From: Ulva prolifera
Taxonomy: Eukaryota; Chlorophyta; Ulvophyceae; Ulvales; Ulvaceae
Direction: 5' to 3'
Length of the DNA stretch: 64,000 nt
Assembly (NCBI GenBank): GCA_023078555.1
Contig: CM041204.1
Location: 3,440,430-3,504,429 of the forward strand
Below are positions 44,975 to 58,149 of this stretch, piece by piece. A program made the position numbers and the translations under genes. Numbering within the stretch: position 1 is the stretch's first letter; the number at the start of each line of letters is the position of its first letter. The notes beneath the pieces are model-generated. The model was not told where the DNA came from, did not search any database, and was given only the letters and a program-made list of their open reading frames with translations.

Positions 44975-45439
44975 GACGTCAGGCGTGGGCGGCTTGGCCT
45001 GGTCATTTCTGCGCACACGAATGTGCTGATGTGGCAGTCAATTGAGCGCTGGCGGGATCTGTCCGCATGGTACATTCCACTTGCCATGCTTGTGCTGTCT
45101 CAACGTTGGAGTTTCAGCTACATATTTGTGACAAGGTCGTGTTGTCCTGACTTGAGGTGGGCAGGACATCAGGGCGGGTCGAGCATGAGTTAAAATGTAC
45201 CAAACCGAACCACCGAAACAGGCGGACACGTCTCCAGGAATACTGCTGCGCGGCATCCAGGCGGGCGGCGTGCATGAGCAGACAGTTTGGAGTCTGCAGT
45301 GGAAAATGTGGTCACGCTGCTCTGGGGTCAGCGGCCGCCATTGCCACGTGGTTCAGGGGCATCCAAGCTGCGACGCACTGTGCAGGGTTCACAATCAACC
45401 GGCAGTGTCCACGCGCGTGGCCGAGAGAGAGAACCATAG

Positions 45440-45532
45440 CCAGACCGGAAGGATGGTAAACGGAATGCTGCATGACGAGCGATGCCCTTCAGGTCTGGCT
45501 CGTCATGCAGCCTTCCACTGACCTTCGTTTAC
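45440..45532. repeat. Nested and interleaved inverted repeats
   Basis: A perfect 13-base stem CTGCATGACGAGC (45468-45480) pairs with GCTCGTCATGCAG (45498-45510) over a 17-base loop. It is nested in a second pair, GTAAACG (45456-45462) with CGTTTAC (45526-45532). A third pair, CCAGACCGGAAGG (45440-45452) with CCTTCAGGTCTGG (45486-45498), has one mismatch and interleaves with the first. No gene is associated. Confidence 0.85.
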
Positions 45533-45878
45533 TGTAGAGTTGTGTGGATACCCAGGGGATCCACGGTCCCATGCATTGGATAGATGGAGGGAATAGCCGC
45601 AGCAAGCGGGCGCGTTTTAGAAGGCTCATGTGGGGTGGCATGCGCTTGGAGTTTGTGACATTGCAGAGGGGTTCCTCAGAGATGGATCGGAAGCCTGGGC
45701 TTGCCATCTTGGTGTCAGCAGGGGCTGCACTGCGGTTGGTGGGTACAAGGTCCCAAACCTGCCGGGCAGGGACGTATGAATGTGTGCCATCCACAGCTTG
45801 AGACTGCGTTTGGGAGCTGCTTTGGAAGGGATGGTTGCGTCGTGTTTGTCTGTACCCATTCTCTCTTCTTGAACCATG

Positions 45879-45886
45879 TATCAAAG
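45879..45886. repeat. Target site duplication, left (TATCAAAG)
   Basis: Identical to 47460-47467, directly flanking the inverted-repeat element. Confidence 0.9.
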
Positions 45887-47459
45887 AGGGGGGTGGGCAC
45901 TCAGCCCTCATGCACGTCCACCGGGAGCGCGGGCACCTCAGAACGCTCTGGAAAGCGCTGGGAACGTCTACAGACTAATTAAAGCCTCCTGGGTGCCACT
46001 GTACCTTTGTTTCAAGTCGCTGGGCAAAGTCGCACGTTTCCGGCAAAATCGTATGCATGGCTGGGCATAAAGACAAGTTTTGCCCAACGCTGCCCAGCGC
46101 TCGCCCATTGGGCTCAGAACATCCATGAAAGTTATACATGGCCCATAACGAGGTTGTCTTGGTATATGGTGGTGCTGTGGGTGCTTCAGCAGCAGTTTTG
46201 ACATGTATGGGTCGCTGCACACCACCTGCAGCCTTCTTGGAAGCTACACTGCACGAAACAAGCACCATAGAAGTGTGATGTCAAGTGTTGAGCTCTCCTG
46301 CTGATGTACATGCTATTGCGCTGCCTCGATGGCTCAGGAAGCATTGTGCAGTGAGCAACACACTAATCACAGATTGAGTTAGCAGTATATGGCTGGCTGC
46401 TCACATCAGTATGAAAGGCTGGCTGGTTTACGAGCTAAACCTTGCTCGGGTCGTGTGACACTGAAAACATCCAGTTGTGTGACAATTAAACCGCTTCTGT
46501 GTGACAAGATACGTGTGTAGATGCCATGAGTCCTATGATGCTGCTGCGTCTTTCAATCGGAGACTTATCAATTGTCGCGTCCGGTGTGGAGTCAGCTATG
46601 TTTTGTTGCAAGCCACTCCAGGTGTGAGCACATGTAGGCGTGCTGACATGTTTGTGAACGTGCACAAGAACTAGGTCTGATGCATCAGGTGATGTATCGC
46701 AGTGAGACAGAGCTGTCACTTCATGGTATGAGAAAACCACAGCAGCATGCGTTGTGCGTCACTCTCATGGCATTGTGCACTGCACTGCACGCCAGATCAA
46801 TGCACATGAAGGCTTGGCCTCAGCACAACCTTTCCGTCTTGTGAATTCAGAATCAGTGGACCACGGTCAGTAATGGGCTGCTTCTTGCCTAGTGGCCAGG
46901 TACTGAACGGAAAGTGACACGTCAAATTGAGTCTGGATATCGAGCTTTCAGCTCGAAGCCAGGATGGTGTCTCATCAACCTGTTCCGGCAGATTGACACA
47001 ATTGACAAATGCTTTGTATAGTAGAAAACAGACATAATATTCAGCAATATATGCCTAATCGTGGTGATCAGCCCCGGCGAGCTGGTCGCTCGCCGTGGCC
47101 ACGCTGACGAGTTGTCGCGTCCCGTGCCGTCAAGTCAGACGGACACTCAACAACCAGCTGACTTATCAATCATCACCAGTGACACATATTATGGTGTTTT
47201 CGAGGTGTTCTCGGCCCACCGAGCACAATGGGCATGCGCTGGGCGCCATTTGACGCCACTTGAGCCGTGCTGGGCAAAACAGCACTTTTGGTCAAGAACC
47301 CCTTGTTTCGCTGGGCATTCATACGTGTTTCGCCCAGTATGCTTAAGATCTATTCAGGTTGTTCTACTCAGTCTATAGCTCTTTAAAGCGTGTTCCAGAG
47401 CGTTCTGAGGTGCCCGCGCTCCCGGTGGACGTGCATGCAGACCGAGTGCCCACCCCCCT
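45887..47459. mobile_element. Non-autonomous hAT-like DNA transposon
   Basis: The 1573-base element begins AGGGGGGTGGGCACTC, and its reverse complement begins with the same 16 bases. The two ends then stay nearly identical for about 66 bases, including CGTCCACCGGGAGCGCGGGC. Weaker inverted similarity continues to about 46155 on the left and 47195 on the right. Perfect 8-base target duplications TATCAAAG lie at both sides. An 8-base duplication fits the hAT superfamily (P elements also make 8). No open frame long enough for a transposase was seen, so it must depend on enzyme from elsewhere. The long subterminal inverted arms could let it fold back on itself. Confidence 0.9.
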
Positions 47460-47467
47460 TATCAAAG
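47460..47467. repeat. Target site duplication, right (TATCAAAG)
   Basis: Matches 45879-45886 exactly. Confidence 0.9.
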
Positions 47468-50152
47468 CAGCATGTACATGTGCGGAACGCTTGGCCTGCC
47501 CGCCAGGCTTGTCTCCGTCCCGCGAGCGTGCGGCATGTTTCGATCTCTAGATGAAAGTGTGACAGATGCAGCCTGTGAGTACCACATGGCAGCGCCAGCC
47601 TCGGCACTAGAGGTGCCTCGCCTGGGCAAGCTGTACATGTTTGACAGGTCGCGGGCAGTCAGGCGGCCTGAACATTCAAGCAGGCCATATAGAACTGCCA
47701 GTGTTAAGCACGGCGTACCTTCAATTCGAAACACCATGGCTTGCGCAGCATGTTGAGGTGTGCTTCCAGATCACGCTGGCAATGCGCATGCAGCCACACC
47801 TGACCATCTCACCTCCCAACGATGATTTCAGCCACAGATGTGGCCGCTAATACGTCATATTCATGGCATGGGCGTCCGTGTAGCTTGTGATGTGCCGTTT
47901 CGTTGAACACCAATCAGCGGCCGAGGCCGCGGCCTGGTAGCAGCGCGCTCCAGCGCATCGCAATCCGGACTCGGCTCGAGCGTTACTAATGACCCGCACA
48001 ATTTTGTTCTTCCAACAGCGACCACCGCGCCTTGCCATACCGGGGCTGGCATACCTAAAACATTGCTTGCACTCATCGCAACGTGTGGGAAAAAAAGGGG
48101 GTTTGGTGGGACACCCGAGGAGCCTAGCAGGGATGGATATTGACTGTTTACGCCGTAGCCGGTTGTGCAGCCCGCGACGTTCCTATCCACTGGGAGGACT
48201 CGATGTGCCTGACGACGATGCGGCCTTCGCGACATAAGTACATATTTCTTGAACACAGTCGTCCAACAGTACCTACACGCTATAGATCTGTAGAGTTTAG
48301 ATGCTTGCCTTCGAATGAGGCATACACATTGCTGATGGCGCATTCATGCATTGGTTCTGATCCCTCGCGGACACGCATGCAAGCGTTGAGCGAATTTGCC
48401 GCGGCGTGTCCTCTACGCAAGACTTGGAGTGGGAGTGCGGCAGCTTAATACGCTTGGAGACGATTACGTGGTCGCGACAATTCCGTGTTGCTCCTGCCAC
48501 TCGTGGTCCATACACGAATTGGGGCATGCTCTGTACTGCAGCAGTATCTGCATGCCCTGTATCTGCATCATGGCCTTGACTCGCTAAAAATACTGGAAGC
48601 AGTGCCTGTATGATTGTCTGCGCTCCTGTCTTGATTTGTGCCGTGCTCGGTCTCGTCGCGCCACATGCACAATCCGCTGCAACCCGGGCTGAGTAGCTCC
48701 AACGTCAACCTGCAAGGACTGCCAATCGCTCTCACAGTGACGAAGGCTGGATCCGGGCGGAAGTTGTTGAGGCTGGACTGCCTTTCCAAAACGTCCATGC
48801 TGACACCACTGTTTATCTGGCGTGGGGCGAGTGTCAATCGATCTGGTGTACAAACAAGGAGCCTGACAATGTGAGGGGCACGGACTAGGGATGCATCTGG
48901 TTGAATCACACTGGGCTGCATACTTGTCGACTTTGCTGAAGGGTGTGCACCTCATTGTAGTCCAGACCAATGTACACGGAGGACAGGGTGGTCAGTGATG
49001 GCCGGTCACCACCAGGGCCCTTCCGGGACGACTGCCACATGCAATGTTCTGGCATCCGAGCATGTCACATGGACTTGATCTGAACGTTGCACGAACCTCC
49101 GTGGACACCGCCATTCCATCCGGGAACGGACACACTTATACAGCTACATGTCCGCATGCTCCACGTGGCCGCAGGTGGATACCACTCTACCGCCCATCGT
49201 GGCTATCTCGACACACGACGCTTGCACTTGCAGGATGCAAACTGCACAAAACAAAACAACCGACGAAGCACATCAACATAGCGGGAGCTGTGATCCCGTT
49301 GCCAATTTGTCAGCACGCAGGTGCATGTAGTGCCCTTTGGCGAGGCCGAAACATGTTTTATGACCGGTCCGTGACGTTCATGTAATACAGCTTTAACCAG
49401 TGAACTATCTACCTGAAGTAGTACATGTGATGCGCTGCGGGCTGACACACCTGCATGCCAACACAAAATGCGTCACACCCACACTGCGGTCACATGCCTT
49501 GCAGCAACTCTGGTGCTGCAGCACCAGGCCAGAGGGCAGCCTCCTGCCACAGAAACCTCTCCCCGAGTCGACTCTCATGCATAGCAGCATGCTGATCGCT
49601 CTGCACTATGGCCTGCACCACTGCTCTTTGGTTGTGTCTGCTTCCTCTCTGTCTTTCTCCTTTCCCATTGCACGTCTCGTCCACTGCATTCCTTTCCCGA
49701 TAAGGCCAGCATGATTCTGCCATTCCTTGCATCTGTTGCATTCTCCACTCACTCCTGCTCGACACTTCCACTACATGCATCTTTTGCAGACACTTTCTGC
49801 TCGTCCTTGAAAGTCATCGCTTCGACATCCTCCCGTCACCTGAGCCGCGCACACATTGGAGCAGGGGCGGGCACGCGGGAACACTCCAGCTGCACGATGG
49901 CGCTATTGCTTCCTGACCGCGTCCAGTCCTGCATGGGCCGCTCTGACAAAAGCGATACCTGCCCATCGGAACCCATCTCTACATCTTGCACACGATTGGC
50001 TGCAAACATGTAGGTCTAACTGTGACTTTCTATCTAATCTGCGGCCGTGCGCAGGTTTCACTATCCGACACAACCTCCTGAGGGTGCCAAAGTTCATGCT
50101 CCACGCCGTGCGAAGTACACAACAGCGCAGGCGCTGAGAACTACCCTTTGCA
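47468..50152. other. Region without an assignable gene
   Basis: I found no convincing gene. On the minus strand at about 48930-49060 a short frame reads GDRPSLTTLSSVYIGLDYNE, which looks like coding sequence and could be an exon or a leftover of a leucine-rich protein. Its neighbours could not be joined to it. The stretch next to the POP1 stop may include POP1 3' sequence. Confidence 0.4.
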
Positions 50153-53100
50153 TCAAAACATGACCACGCTCCGCCGGCATGATGCTGCGTACGGGTTCAC
50201 AACGTAGAGCCGCGCCTGCCACGGCACAGCCCCACCTCCATCGACCACACCCTCGCGCTGGGCCCCCACGGCATCCTCCGACAGCACTGCCTGGCCCCCC
50301 ACCCACCCAGCCATCCGCGGGCTCACCGCAGTCGTCACAAACCCTACAACCCGCCCCTGTGCCACATCGGCGCAGCCGCAGCGGCCAGCGTCTCGCACGC
50401 CCCCGGCCAGGTCAGCGCTCCCCGGCCCAGAGCACACGGAACATTCACACATACACACCGCCGCCCCACTCTCACAAGCACCCTTCCCCACCACCTTCAA
50501 CTTCACCCGCATCCACCCCCCCGCCCCGCGCTCACGCTGTGCGCTGCGACCGGCGCTGCCGCTCAACGCACCGTCTGCTGCGGCACCCGCAAACACGCGC
50601 TCCCAGCCGAGTGCGGCCGCATGCAGCCGCTGCGCCAGGCGCTGCACGCATGCATGTGAAGCCGCCGGCGCCCTGGTGGCCACAGCCGCCTGCGCGGCTT
50701 CTAGCGTCCGTAGGTCGGCGCTGCGCGTGCCCGCCCCGCACATTGCCGAATCTGCAGCAGCTCCCTCATCCATGGGCGCCGCATCAGAACCAAGCTCCTC
50801 CCCGCTGTCCATCTGCGCGGCACCTCCCACAGCGATGTGTTTGCTTGCCGCTGCTGCCCTAGCTTTGGGGTGGGCAGTCATCGGTGCACCTCCGGGAGGG
50901 CCGCCATGGCTGCTCCGGGCGTGGTCAGGAGCCGGACCGCTGTGGGAGACGCCCCAGAAGCCGCCGTACGCCTGGCGCAGGCACGTCGCCGCCTGCCCGA
51001 CGGCGTCCCACGGCGGAAGAGCGACCGGCAGCTTGGGTGCACGGCCAAGCGGCCGCAGCGCGGCGAGTTGCGTGGCCTGAAGAGCGCTCTCAGTGACGAC
51101 TGCCCTGCAGACACTCACACTGTGCTGTGAGGACAAAGAGGGTGTACAGCGTTGATTGCGCAACTATCCGTCGCGATGTAGGCGCCTACAAGGAATCTGA
51201 TGCATACACTGCCGCAGAACGTGCGCTGTGTGGAGTCGGCTTTGGAACCCACAAGCACAGCATGCATGGGGCATGCTGGCCGCGTCGGCGTAAGCCACTC
51301 ATCATCTACATGAATGCCATGGACACGGGGTCCGCTGCGAGCATGCAATGTGCACCTGAGGCCTTTTCATTTTGTCGTGTCATTGAATTGATGTTGAATA
51401 GAATTGAGCTGATTGATATTGCAACAATCACACAAACACATGGACGACTCACAGCCATCGTGAGGAGACCGATGCGATGCCGCGGGGCGCATAGCGGGCG
51501 CCGTACCTGTACGCCTTCGTCTCTGGAAAGTCCTCCGGGAACACCGGCTCGAAGCGCGCAGCAGAGCACTCCCGCCACTCTGCCTCCCCCACCACGACGG
51601 CGCCACATCGCTTCGCCAACGGCAGCCACACCGCCGCCCACGGCGCCGGCAGCGTGACGACTGCGGCCTCCACACCGGCGAGCCCTTGCGCGCGGCTCCC
51701 CAGCGCCACGCTATCCCCAGCCTTGCAGTCCATCGGGGTGACGCCGTCAGCGATGTCCGCCGCAATCTCAATGTCATTAGATTTCTCGGCATCCTCACCA
51801 CCAGACAGTGCTGGGGCGGCACGCGCTAGAGCCGGGGAGCGCTGAACGTGGGACAGCCGGCTTGGCCCCGGGCCTCCCTGTGTGCCTGCATGCATGCAAA
51901 CAATGGTGTCATCTCGCAACGGCTGTTTGTGGTCGCTGGTGTCCAGCATACCACAGGCGGCGGCATCTTTGATGGGGTGCCTACATCAGGTGTGTGTGGA
52001 CTGATTTTTAGGTGATGCAGGCACGCAGAGCAGAGGGTGAGGAATGAGAACAGGAGCTCGGCACAGGGTAATGTGCAGTCCATTTCAGGCTCTCATGCAT
52101 TAGCGTAACAACATACGCTGAAAAGCTGCAGCATGTGCATGCAAACAAACAGTCAGAATCGGGAACGCAGACGCAGATGCATGGCTCCGCAGCATCCCGG
52201 CTGTCAGAAGGCTGCCGCACGCCCACTGAGTCCAAGCACCAGAAGTCGCACCACTGACAGACGCAGCAGACCTTTCCCCCACCACAGCACGCGCCGTGGC
52301 TTGAAACACAGCAAAGCGCACAGCACAGTGCGAGCCACAGGCACGGCCCCGCCACCGCGGCACGCCGGCCGCAGCGCGCACAGGCCCGCCGCCACCGGGC
52401 GCCGGGCCCGCCACGCTGAGCCGCAGCGCGTCGCGTGCTGCGTGCTGGCGCACGTCGCTCACGACGCACTCATGCGGCGGCGGCAGCCGCGCCGCCGCGG
52501 CCCACGCTGAGCGCGCCGCGGGGTCCGCGCGGCGGAGCGCCGCGGACACGTCCACGGCCGCCAGCGCGCCGCCGCTGCCGTGCACCGCCGCGGCGGCGGC
52601 AGGCTCCATGTCGGAGAGCCGCGGCCACGGCGAGTCCTGAAGTGCGCCGCCCTCGCGGCGGACGCCGCCGTGTGTCTGAAGGGCCGACAGCACCGACGGC
52701 AGCGTGACGGTCGCGGCTGGTGCGGAGGAGGGCCCCTGCGGACCCCCACACCCAGCCGTAGGAGCGGCAGTGCGTAGCCGTCCTGCTGTGGCAGCGGCAG
52801 GCGGCGGCCCGGCGGGGTGGGTGGTGTCTTGCGGCGGTTGGCTGCCGTCGCCTTCAGATCCAGCTTGCGTGATGTCACGCGGCAGAGAGGGCACAGACAC
52901 GCAGTGTGATTGTACTAGCGGAACTGCCGGCGGCAGCTCTGAGATGTGGTGCGGCCGGACCAGGAGGGGGTGTGGCGCCTGCACGGACGGGGCAATGGGT
53001 GAGTTGGAATGCGTGCACCGGTAGCCACACACACATGGAGCTCATGTAACGCAGTTTGTGTCTGGGGTGAGTGCTGCGGCTCGGTGGTTGAGAGCATCGC

Positions 53101-55415
53101 AGCTGCGGCCGCTGCGGTGTAGTGGGCCTCTGGCACGCCTGAGCAGCCATGCACGCTCCTGGCACCCACGTAGCCACAGCGCTTGCATGTTGCCACATAT
53201 ACTCTCCACAAGCCGGGGGCGCGGACAGCACATGGCGTGCGTCGGGGCGTACAAGGACATGCGACACAGGCGCCACCGCCATTGCCTGAGAGTCCACGGC
53301 TGCCCGTGCACTTTGCCGGGTCGGCTCTGCATCCGCAGTGGGCATCGCGGTGGGGCGGACGGCGGCATGAGGCGCGAACATGCTGCATGCTATGGCGCCC
53401 GCGCTGTGGCCACTCAGGCGCCACCGGGCCTCACGCTGGCTGCTGGCAGCTGCCACCAGAGGAGGGCCTGCAGGAGCCGCGCCTGCAGCACAGTCTGCGG
53501 CATTGCAGAGCCCTGCAAACCTACATGGCTGTGCATGCCTGCCTGCCCAGTAGGGTGATCGCAGTCTGCAGCTGAGTTTTGTTGCAAGGGTAAACGTGGC
53601 GAGGGGTGCAGCACTGGGAAAGTGTCAAGCACGTCGAGCGCACGACCAGCAATCCGGTCCAACGCACCTGCGCCATCGCTCCCGTCACACTCACGCCACG
53701 CACACAAAATCCACAACACCCCCACCAAACGACACAGACTCCCACACCACCAAACACCCACACCCACAGCTGAGTTGTGTGCTCGAGCTGTCCACAGCAG
53801 AGGGATGAGGAGGAATCCCAGAAGCGGGGAGCAGAAAAGCGCCAGGCGGAGGCGCAAGCGCGGAGCTGGCCAGCCAGTGGGGAAACAGCAGCGAGCCTGA
53901 GAACTGATGCATGCTTGATGTGCACTCGGTATCAAATGCGATCTAGAGTCAAGCCATATTTTGTCATGTCATCGACTGCCCCTGGGTGGTGGGGCTATGT
54001 TTCGTTTGGGCTACGTTTCGTTTGTGCATGGCAGCACATGGTCACTGCTGAGAGACTCTGTCAGCATTGATGAACAGCGATCATAATTCACAGCAGGTTC
54101 CACTTTGACTGCACAATGACTGCAAACCTACTGCCATCATGGAACAAAGAGAACTGTTGCGATGGCAGGGCAGTGCCAAGTCCAGGCATCGGTGCTGTTG
54201 ACACAGCAAGCATTTGTATCAAAGCCCAGCGTTTCACAAGCAGATTGAAGCTGCAGGACGGGTGGGTGCTGCTGCGCATTGGTGCTTGGTGCATGAGCAA
54301 GGCATGAACATACAACACGAATCCGATTCTGAACCCATTCCAGTTGTCAATATCCCTTGGACATGGTACTGTGATCATGCATGCATGAGAGCACAGAGCA
54401 GCTGCTTCACACCTGTGGCTACATCCACAGCCTGCTGCAGGAGCGTGGAAGCCTGATGAGCCACACGTGGATGAATTGTAAGGGAAACACATGCTTCAGG
54501 GCCGCCTGGCGCCGAAGGAGTGGGAGCTGGGAGCACTGTGGGCTGTGAATTGGGGACACCTGCAGCTGTGCAGTCGCTTCTGTGCTCAGACCCGGGTGCA
54601 GATAGCAAAGGCACAGGGCCAGAAGGCCTGAGTGCTGCGGAGGGCTGGTCTGCGCTGGCTGCCAGGACCTCGGCGATGCAGGGGCCGAGTGATTGCCCTT
54701 CGCTGTCCACGAGCCAGGCATCAATGGTGTACCCACCAGCGATGCAGCACTCGAGAACAGCCTGCTCGTCCAGACCGTGCAAGGGACTACTGCTAGTCTG
54801 ATTGACTGTCTGGTGTGGTTGGCAGTGCAAGTTCTTCGACAGGAAAGCGGCGATGAGGGAGGCTGGGCCTCGAACAGCTGCAGTGTGCCAGTGTGAGATG
54901 TCATGCAGCACTGCTTGGCCAAGCATCGCCTGAGCTAGGCTTTGTCGTCTCATGCCCTTGCCATGAGCGTGTATTGGCACGTTGTTGCCCATACGCGATG
55001 CCATGACAAACCGCTTTCCAAGCCATGTATCGGTTGTGGCCCTGGGCGCGGAGCTGGAAGTGCGCGCTGATTTCATCCGATGACAAGCCGCTAATTCAGG
55101 CTTGTTCCGACGCATTCTGCGATTTGTGCCGCGCTGATAGCGTCGTTCAGCGTCAGCGCGAGACACGACTTGGTCGCTGGATCCGACGGTCCCAGGGAGG
55201 TCAGCATCGGCATGGAGCGCATCTACCGCACTGAGCTGAACAGACGCTGCATGTGGATTAGCTCTGGGACGCTTAAATCGTACATAGGGACTGTGTGCAT
55301 TTGCTCTACGCCGCTTGAAGCGCTTGAGAGCTGGCGCGCCGAATTCAAGGCCTGGGTGAGCCTTGAGGACCGCGCACACGCTTGCAAGCTGCAATCCATT
55401 GACATGTTGAGACAT
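50153..55415 (-). CDS. POP1: Probable POP1 subunit of RNase P/MRP (middle exons unresolved)
   Basis: POP1 is a protein subunit of nuclear RNase P and RNase MRP, which process tRNA and rRNA precursors. Exon 54423-55415 (331 codons from ATG at 55415; the donor at 54422 is probable) has the POP1 N-terminal pattern: basic RRMRRN at 99-104, TWLGKRFVM at 130-138, HGKGMRR, and LHDISHW at 170-176. A downstream exon ending at 51507 has the POPLD-like block LPAPWAAVWLPLAKRCGAVV followed by FPEDFPETKAY. It joins through a 402-base GT-AG intron, phase 2, to 50153-51104. That last exon ends with GRVVGFVTTA ... LYVVNPYAASCRRSVVMF, like the POP1 C-terminus. The part between about 51850 and 54420 is Ala/Pro-rich and its exons could not be fixed. 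The span is one gene model by inference. Confidence 0.6.
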
Positions 55416-58149
55416 TTTTCGAGTTGCTGGCAGTGTCTAGGAGCTCCAGTGTCTATTGTAAATGATAACGCGCCTCTGCACTGCGTGCTGCCGCAAAATT
55501 CTGGACATCAAAGCTCCTCGACGCCTCCATCACGCATCAAGATGGATCACAAGATGCAAACTTGACGCATTGTGATACTTATAGCCGCTGAACAAGGAAC
55601 TTTGGGCGACTCGTTGTAGATCTCAGGCATGGGCCATGCAGGAACTTGGACACGATAAACCGCCCTGGGAAGGAGTGGTGATGTAGCTGACTCTACTTCC
55701 CTCCCATCTGATGTAGTTCCGGAAGATGCCGCGTCTCTGCAAAGCGGCTTGTGTTTTCCCCCACATACGCAGTGAGAACGCGTTGGTGAAACGTGTTTGC
55801 CCCAGCGCCACCCTGCACAATGTTAAAGTGCGCTGGAGTGTTAGCTCTCATCATTGGTGGCGATTTTGTATACACATGTACGCATCTAAGCTGTGACGAC
55901 CGAAAGCACGAAGACTTGCAGATTCATCACGCACACGTGTCGATTTTTAGCTTCAGATCTCGAGTAGTCATCGGTGCATGAGCGGATAATTAGAGGTAGT
56001 GATTCTGACGTAACAAACGATCGCGATGCGAGATCAGCGCGGCAGCACCGGCATGGAAAAACAGACGCAACGGCTGACGCATCGGTGACAACGTTGTAGC
56101 GTTTATATGCCCTGCAGAAGGTTGTTCAGTCGATCCCCACCACACCGCTCTGGCATGGATGTGTTGCCTCGAGCTCGATCGTGCTACTGCTGACTGTCGA
56201 TTCACTCGAGAAGCGCACGCTGTTGCTATTGACCATATCGCTATCCTCACCAATACCTGGCCTGTGATTCAATCGAGCATCATGTCGTACACGGCATGCA
56301 ACGCATGTGGGTGATGTGCTCGTGGCCTTCCGGAACTACTTGATGCTGTCGCGCGAAGATCACAGAGTCTGCAGTGGCGACGCCCGTCCAGTAGATATGC
56401 CGTGATATTCATGAAGCTGCTAAAGTGGCGTTGCATTGTATGTCAGACTAGGTGCTTGATCTGGTTCCCGTCACAGAGCGGGTCATGCTCTGTGCGTTGC
56501 GCACTCTGAAGACCTCTCCGTAGTACAGCGTGCCGCTTCTTCATAACGAATTTCTGCTGGTGCAAGCATGTGGGGCAGCTGGGAGGCCGTCTCCATGTGT
56601 GGTGTCGTTTTTTCCAGCCATCAAGTGTTTTCAGCCATCAAGTATCGCCTATTCCATTGACCAGCCTCACCAGCACCGGTCCATTCCTCTGTGTATCGCC
56701 ATAAACAGAGCGTACGGCATAATCACGATTACCTGTCAACTTCAAAGGTACCAACCATTCTTGGTGGTCCCATCCCATCTTCGTCGACAGCCCTTGCCTT
56801 CCCTACACAAAGCATGCCCTGATGTACACTGACATGCCTGCTTGCACTTACATACCTGCCTCAAGTGATTCATGTTCACATGTCGCAGCATGTTTCTGCC
56901 TGCGGCAGCCGCATGTGATGCTGCTCAAAGGTCATCTACAAGCTGCAGTGTGGAAGTGTGTTCTGCTGCCACATCTGCTGCACTACGGCTGTACTGCTTC
57001 TTCATTCGCACAACAACATCCTCATTATGGTTCCAGGCATGACCGCGACACCGCAAGTGCGTTTACAAACCGAGTTCGCCTGCCCAGCACGGCCTCTCCA
57101 TGTCCCGATGTTTGGCAGTGGTGACAAGGCAGTGGTGACAAGGCAGTGTTGTTTGCCTCTGTTCAGGAGGCGTTGATGAAGTACAGTCGAATAATCAGCA
57201 CTGTGTTGTGGAGGGCCTCCATGGAACAGATGCAGGCGACTATACTTCTGCAGCATCTCCGCATGCTGCCGATGGATGCCCACACCCCAGCCACATCGCA
57301 GCTGAGCAACAGGAAAGGCTAGCCACTGCACGTGCAGGCCTCCAATCACAGCGTGACAATTGTTAGGCATGTGCCAGCTGTGTGCATTCGTGGATTCCCT
57401 TCTCAGCGTCTGGATGGCACACAAGCAAAGGCTGCCGTTGCCCCTCGCCGAGTGCTAAGCACACCGCGCTGCTTCGCGCCTGTTGCTCTGTTGCGCTTGC
57501 TTCAGCCTCTGACGTTCTGGGGCTAAAATCCTGTCATGTCACTGTGACCATGGTGACTGTGTCTACTAACACACACTCTTCAACCAAGTTGGCTGGTGGC
57601 ACTTGTTTTGGCAATAACGCGAAGGAGCAGCCGGGCAACCATGACCATGCTCTGCCATGCATTGCAGAACACCTGATGCGTGGATGTCTTCAAAACCTTG
57701 TATGGCTCCGATCATATCGTCAAGGAGAACGAGAGTCACTTACACAGGCTTTTGCCATGAGCATCAGGTCGTGAGGCCTGTGAGCACAGCATCCCATCGA
57801 CTATCTAGCTCGCACTTTGGGACAGCCGTCCCCAATGGACTCTGCCTGAACCAACACTGGTAACTATGCACACATACTCTACATTCTGCCTAAGGATAAC
57901 TCCCCCCCTGAGAGTGAGCTAACTAATACAATATCCTGTAGCATCAGCATGAGGCGCGAACCTGCAGCCAACTCAACTCGTGAGCATCACCGCCCCCTCG
58001 TCTCGTCCACCGGCAGCTACACGGGCAGGCGGTCTCCCCCACCTCACCTATGCAAGCATGCACCCGCAACCTGTATTGCATATGCTACATGCATGGGCGC
58101 CCGCAGCGTGGCGCAGCATGCAGGGCCCCACCGAGTGTGCCCGCCAAGC
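55416..58149. other. Region without an assignable gene
   Basis: No gene was recognised on either strand. A minus-strand frame at 55693-55875 (HFNIVQGGAGANTFHQRVLT) reads plausibly but is short and could not be extended. A 16-base direct repeat (GTGGTGACAAGGCA core) lies at about 57115-57145. Confidence 0.4.

Larger units (their letters stand above)
44865..45878. other. Intergenic region downstream of the MiaB-like gene
   Basis: No gene was recognised. It holds the possible poly(A) signal, the C28 tract and the nested inverted repeat at 45440-45532. Confidence 0.45.

Noticed and set aside
52100-53032. 310-codon minus-strand open frame as a separate gene
   Set aside because: Ala/Pro-rich and GC-driven, with competing open frames in all registers. 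It lies between recognisable POP1 parts and may include unresolved POP1 exons, so it is not listed as its own gene.
55693-55875. Short minus-strand frame HFNIVQGGAGANTFHQ as a gene
   Set aside because: Sixty codons, no recognisable family and no flanking exons or splice logic.
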